Assembly: GCA_016946835.1 (NCBI GenBank) | Contig: JACVTC010000096.1 | Location: forward strand, 267,501-280,000 | Direction of reading: 5' to 3' | Length of the DNA: 12,500 nt | Origin: Neocallimastix lanati (nom. inval.) | Taxonomy: Eukaryota; Neocallimastigomycota; Neocallimastigomycetes; Neocallimastigales; Neocallimastigaceae | In this document: positions 9,410 to 12,500 of the stretch, one piece after another | Layout: each line of letters starts with the position of its first letter | Numbering within the stretch: position 1 is the stretch's first letter | The notes under the pieces: model-generated | The model's input: the letters and a program-made list of their open reading frames with translations, nothing else | Database searches by the model: none | What the model was told of the DNA's origin: nothing | Translations under genes and position numbers: made by a program

Positions 9410-9575
9410 CTTATTCATGCAGCAAAAGCACTATTGATATTGAATGATACTTGTTTAAATTATAAATTTTTGAGAAGATGCAATTAAAACAGCAAATTTT
9501 ATACATAATTGTCTTATACATAGAGATTTAGATGTAATGAAATTTTATCTAGTAAATCCTTATATAATAGAATAA
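8833..9575 (+). pseudogene. Ty1/copia retrotransposon pol fragment: pre-integrase zinc finger and integrase core, decayed
   Basis: Three frames read as one copia pol fragment. First, 8833-8963 holds LWHRRLAHFN and then Cys, the HX4H and first Cys of the GAG-pre-integrase HHCC zinc finger. Second, about 8965-9319 begins ICSESK (the second Cys) and continues through LIHMD, FSIMDDYSRYGWV and IKTDNGGEF, containing the first two Asp of the DDE integrase triad. Third, 9320-9471 has EYNPQENGRAERF, including the catalytic Glu, then about 14 Lys, then TLIHAAKALL. A final shift at about 9467-9474 opens EDAIKTANFIHN up to a stop at 9575. Frame changes fall in A5 (8961-8965), TTTT (9318-9321) and T5 (9467-9471), and each looks like one extra base. 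The conserved Trp codon of the F-W-E block now reads as TGA once that shift is allowed for. Reverse transcriptase, RNase H, gag, protease and LTRs are not seen. A non-functional relic is by far the likeliest reading, unless the shifts are sequencing errors. Confidence 0.9.
9363..9407 (+). repeat. 45-nt poly-A inside the integrase reading frame
   Basis: It lies between GCAGAACGTTTTC (Ala-Glu-Arg-Phe) and CCCTTATTCATGCAG. In copia integrases the residues after the catalytic Glu-Arg run roughly X-Asn-Arg-Thr-Leu. Here Gln plus about 14 Lys codons stand before Thr-Leu, so about 13 codons look added. The length happens to keep the frame. Confidence 0.88.
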
Positions 9576-9778
9576 TATAAGGTTTACTATTGTATGCTTA
9601 CAACTACATAAAATTATTTAATCACATTTTACATAAATTATAATGAAACCATATTTCTAATACATAAATTTATAAAATACTTTATTAATACAATATTATA
9701 AAATATAATTAATTATAAGAAAAAAAATTATATTAAACTTTATTTTCAAATAATAAATAATAATAAATTATAAATAAT
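9576..9778. other. AT-rich gap between the copia relic and array 2
   Basis: No further pol homology is recognised after about 9540. The sequence grades into AAATAAT repeats from about 9751. It includes short words repeated nearby (CATAAATT, AAATTATAA) but no feature. Confidence 0.5.
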
Positions 9779-10570
9779 TAAATAATAAATAATAAAAAGA
9801 GTATTTATTAATAAATAATAAATAATAAATAATAAATAATAAGTAATAAGTAATAAATAATAAATAATAAATAATAAATAATAATAAAGAGTATTTATTA
9901 ATAAATAATAAATAATAAATAATAAATAATAAATAATAAATAATAAATAATAAGTAATAAATAATAAGTAATAAATAATAAATAATAATAAAGAGTATTT
10001 ATTAATAAATAATAAATAATAAATAATAAATAATAAATAATAAATAATAAATAATAAATAATAAATAATAAATAATAAATAATAAATAATAAATAATAAT
10101 AAAGAGTATTTATTAATAAATAATAAATAATAAATAATAAGTAATAAATAATAAATAATAAATAATAAATAATAAATAATAAATAATAAATAATAAATAA
10201 TAAATAATAAATAATAAATAATAAATAATAAATAATAAATAATAAATAATAAATAATAAGTAATAAATAATAAATAATAAATAATAAATAATAAATAATA
10301 AATAATAAATAATAAATAATAAATAATAAATAATAAATAATAAGTAATAAATAATAAATAATAAATAATAAATAATAAATAATAAATAATAAATAATAAA
10401 TAATAAATAATAAATAATAAATAAGTAATAAATAATAAATAATAAATAATAAATAATAAATAATAAATAATAATAAAGAGTATTTATTAATAAATAATAA
10501 ATAATAAGTAATAAATAATAAATAATAATAAAGTATTTATTAATAAATAATAAATAATAAATAATAATTA
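9779..10570. repeat. Heptamer AAATAAT satellite array 2 with composite GAGTATTTATTAATA units
   Basis: This is the same 7-bp AAATAAT repeat as in 4441-5660, with the same unit GAGTATTTATTAATAAATA starting at 9799, 9899, 9993, 10104 and 10478, and a GAG-less variant at about 10533. Every copy carries the palindrome TATTTATTAATAAATA. Variant heptamers AAGTAAT recur, for example with G at 10141, 10260 and 10344, spaced at multiples of 7 (119 and 84 bp), so blocks larger than one heptamer have been copied. The ATGGAATAATTAAATAAT motif of array 1 is absent, so the two arrays are related but distinct. Confidence 0.92.
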
Positions 10571-11248
10571 TTATTTAGATAAATTTAGATTAATATATAA
10601 TTATATCTATTTATTTATTAAAGAAAATAAATAAATAGATAAATAGATAAATAGATAGATAAATAAATAGATAAATAAATAATAAATAAATAAATTCTAT
10701 ATTAATAAATTTTTATAAAATATTACAATAAAATAAAAATAAAACATACATAAATTGAAATCAATTCAATATATATTCAATATATATTTTTTCAAAAAAA
10801 AAAATTTTTTTTTTCTTACACACTTTTTTTTATCAAAGAAAAGTCATCTTTAATAAAGTTAGAGAATAAAAAAAAAAATAAATAAAATAATCAATTTAGT
10901 AGTATTTTAATAACAATAAATTAAATAATTTTATAATAAATCAAAAAAGTTTGTATTTACTAAATTAATAGTAACAATATGTTAATATTATTTATTTATT
11001 TATTTATTTATATAATTCATTTCATGAAATTTGAAATTTAAAATGGATAATAAATATTTAAAATTTTGAATTTTATAATAAATTAAGAAATCTTAATAAT
11101 AATAAATTTTCATAATAATAATAATTAAAATATTTTAATATATTATAATCAATATGATAATTGTTTGTATATAATTTATATATATATTAATTATTTTATA
11201 TTTATATTTTTATTTCAGATTATATAATAATTATTAATTGCTTAAAAC
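10571..11248 (+). other. Upstream region of the SEC62-like gene
   Basis: It includes an AAAT/AGAT tetranucleotide run (10625-10694), T and A runs near 10797-10832, and (TTTA)n near 10990-11010. This flank should hold the promoter, but no element stands out. The start context AAAACATGGC has A at -3 and G at +4, which is favourable for eukaryotic initiation. Confidence 0.5.
11205..11218 (+). promoter_or_regulatory. Possible 3' splice site of a 5'-UTR intron
   Basis: A T-rich stretch ending TTTATTTCAG lies 30 nt before the SEC62-like start codon. It matches a eukaryotic acceptor better than the surrounding A/T text, where CAG is rare. A matching donor could not be chosen reliably, so the leader intron is only a suggestion. 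Confidence 0.35.
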
Positions 11249-12500
11249 ATGGCTAATTCTAATACAACTAATATTGTTCCAATCGAATTATATACAATTG
11301 CTAACTATCTTCAAAAAATTATGAAAAAGAAATATGGAAATTTTAATTATAATCGGGGAATGTATTTCTATGGTAAAAATATATTGATATAAATATATAT
11401 ATATTTTCTTTACATTTTATTATGAATAAATATATATATATATATACACATATATATATATATATTTTTTCAATATAAATTAATCATTTGGTTTTCTAAA
11501 AAATTTTCAATCATTAGTATATATATTATTTTTAAATATAAAATAAGCTCTTTATAAATATTTTATTTTATATTAGTATATTTATGCTTTTTTTTTTTTT
11601 TTTTTAAAAAAAAAATAATAATAAAATAGAATAGAATAGAATAAAATAAAATAAAATAAAATAAAATAAAATAAAAAAAAAATAAAAAAAAATTAATTTA
11701 AAATTTGCTAATTTATTATTAACATTTTTTAAATAATATATTAAAAATATTGTTTATATAAATTTTTAATGTTTTATATTAATATTATCAATTTTTCATT
11801 TTATCTTTATATATATGTATAATTTATAACCTACTAATATTTATTATTTTGTAAAACAAAATATATTTATATATTATTATTATCTATCTATCTATCTACC
11901 TACCTATCTATCTATCTATCTTATCTTTCTATTTATCTCTATTTATCATTATTTTCCATAATTTATAACATTTTTTATATTATAATATTATAATCCTTTT
12001 ATTATTATTATTTTATTATTATTTTATTATCATTGTCAATATTATTATTATTTTATTATCGTTGTTATTCTTGTTATTCATATATATATATATTAGGTGA
12101 AGATGCTAGAAATGCTTTATTAAGATTTGAATACTTTAATTATGTTTCTTCTTTTGATTATGTAAAGAAAATAAAAAATCCAGATCACCACTTTTTACCG
12201 GATATTGAAAGTTTTGAAGATGCTGATAGAATTCTTTCTGAATTACTTAAATATAATCTTATTCAAGCGGTAAACGTAGATGAAAAAGAAAAACGTCCAA
12301 TTATCACTGCTAAACCAGATGGTAATAATAAATTTGAATTAGATCAATACTATATGTGGAACTATTTGAATGATATAGAACTACTATTAAAACTGGGATT
12401 AATTACATCAGTTATCTTATTATTATGTATCATTCATGCAATTTTAGTCACCAACGATAATTTAAGTATTCATGGTTTAGTTTTAATTTTAGTGAAAATC
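11249..12500 (+). CDS. SEC62: Sec62-like ER protein translocation subunit, partial (2 exons)
   Basis: Exons 11249-11372 and 12097-12500 join after the first base of Gly42 to give 176 codons before the window ends. The family works with Sec61 and Sec63 in the ER membrane for post-translational import of secretory precursors; the N-terminal cytosolic part contacts Sec63. Support comes from the order of Sec62 landmarks. A basic lead (KKKYG, 27-31) is followed by MYFYGEDARNALL (38-50), matching the F-x-G-K-x-x-x-x-F-x-x-x-x-A-L region. Next comes a helical segment, LPDIESFEDADRILSELLKY (75-94), then LDQYYMWNYL (123-132), matching the (Y/F)-V-W-x-Y box just before the first membrane helix. A hydrophobic helix follows at about 137-158, and a second begins near 167. 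Odd point: the Pro-Leu-Trp-Pro turn usual between the two helices is not visible. The C-terminus is off the edge. The family call rests on remembered motifs, not a search. Confidence 0.8.
11373..12096 (+). other. Intron of the SEC62-like gene, 724 nt, with TATC microsatellite
   Basis: The donor is G|GTAAAAAT and the acceptor ATATATTAG|GTGAAG; joining gives Gly42 and an open frame on both sides. The unspliced frame meets a stop within a few codons (ATTGATATAA at 11382). The intron is inflated by TA runs (11394-11464), a T/A homopolymer pair and (AAAAT)n at 11590-11690, (TATC/TACC)n at 11881-11920, and (ATT)n near 12001-12060. Confidence 0.88.

Noticed and set aside
9779-10570. Telomeric repeat
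   Set aside because: The heptamer AAATAAT has no G-rich strand, and unique genic sequence lies on both sides.
4441-10570. The two arrays as LTRs of one element enclosing the copia fragment
   Set aside because: Array edges do not match, there are no TG..CA ends, primer-binding site or polypurine tract, and the relic sits asymmetrically.

Overview
The window looks like nuclear DNA of a very AT-rich eukaryote. Both genes are split by GT..AG introns, use mainly A- or T-ending codons, and are separated by long tracts of A/T homopolymer, (AAT)n, (AAAT)n and heptamer repeats. My best guess is an anaerobic gut fungus (Neocallimastigomycota), inferred from composition, intron style, a fungal-type Sec62 and a Ty1/copia relic. 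Other extremely AT-rich eukaryotes such as social amoebae are not excluded.

Layout. (1) Positions 1-1357, minus strand: the 5' part of an intron-containing gene for a multi-pass membrane protein. At least five membrane spans are visible, with a GPCR-like topology; it runs off the left edge or stops at 149-151. (2) Positions 1358-11248: about 9.9 kb with no intact gene between two outward-facing genes. It holds a tandem ~78-bp duplication at 100-bp spacing with GATAAG cores (1712-1890), an inverted repeat (1961-2047), many simple-repeat blocks, and two large AAATAAT heptamer arrays (4441-5660 and 9779-10570) that share the same composite unit around the palindrome TATTTATTAATAAATA. It also holds 43-bp, ~200-bp and 250-bp-offset duplications (6729-8275) and a decayed Ty1/copia pre-integrase/integrase fragment (8833-9575) with three +1 frameshifts at homopolymers and an internal 45-nt poly-A. 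(3) Positions 11249-12500, plus strand: the 5' part of a SEC62-like gene, two exons around a 724-nt intron, running off the right edge.

The two genes are divergent and far apart, and nothing suggests they share a pathway. Sec62 would act in ER protein translocation; the membrane protein is an unassigned receptor-like protein. I found no convincing new multi-gene system. The most unusual signals are the paired arrays with a palindromic marker, the retroelement relic broken only at homopolymers, and the receptor-like orphan protein.
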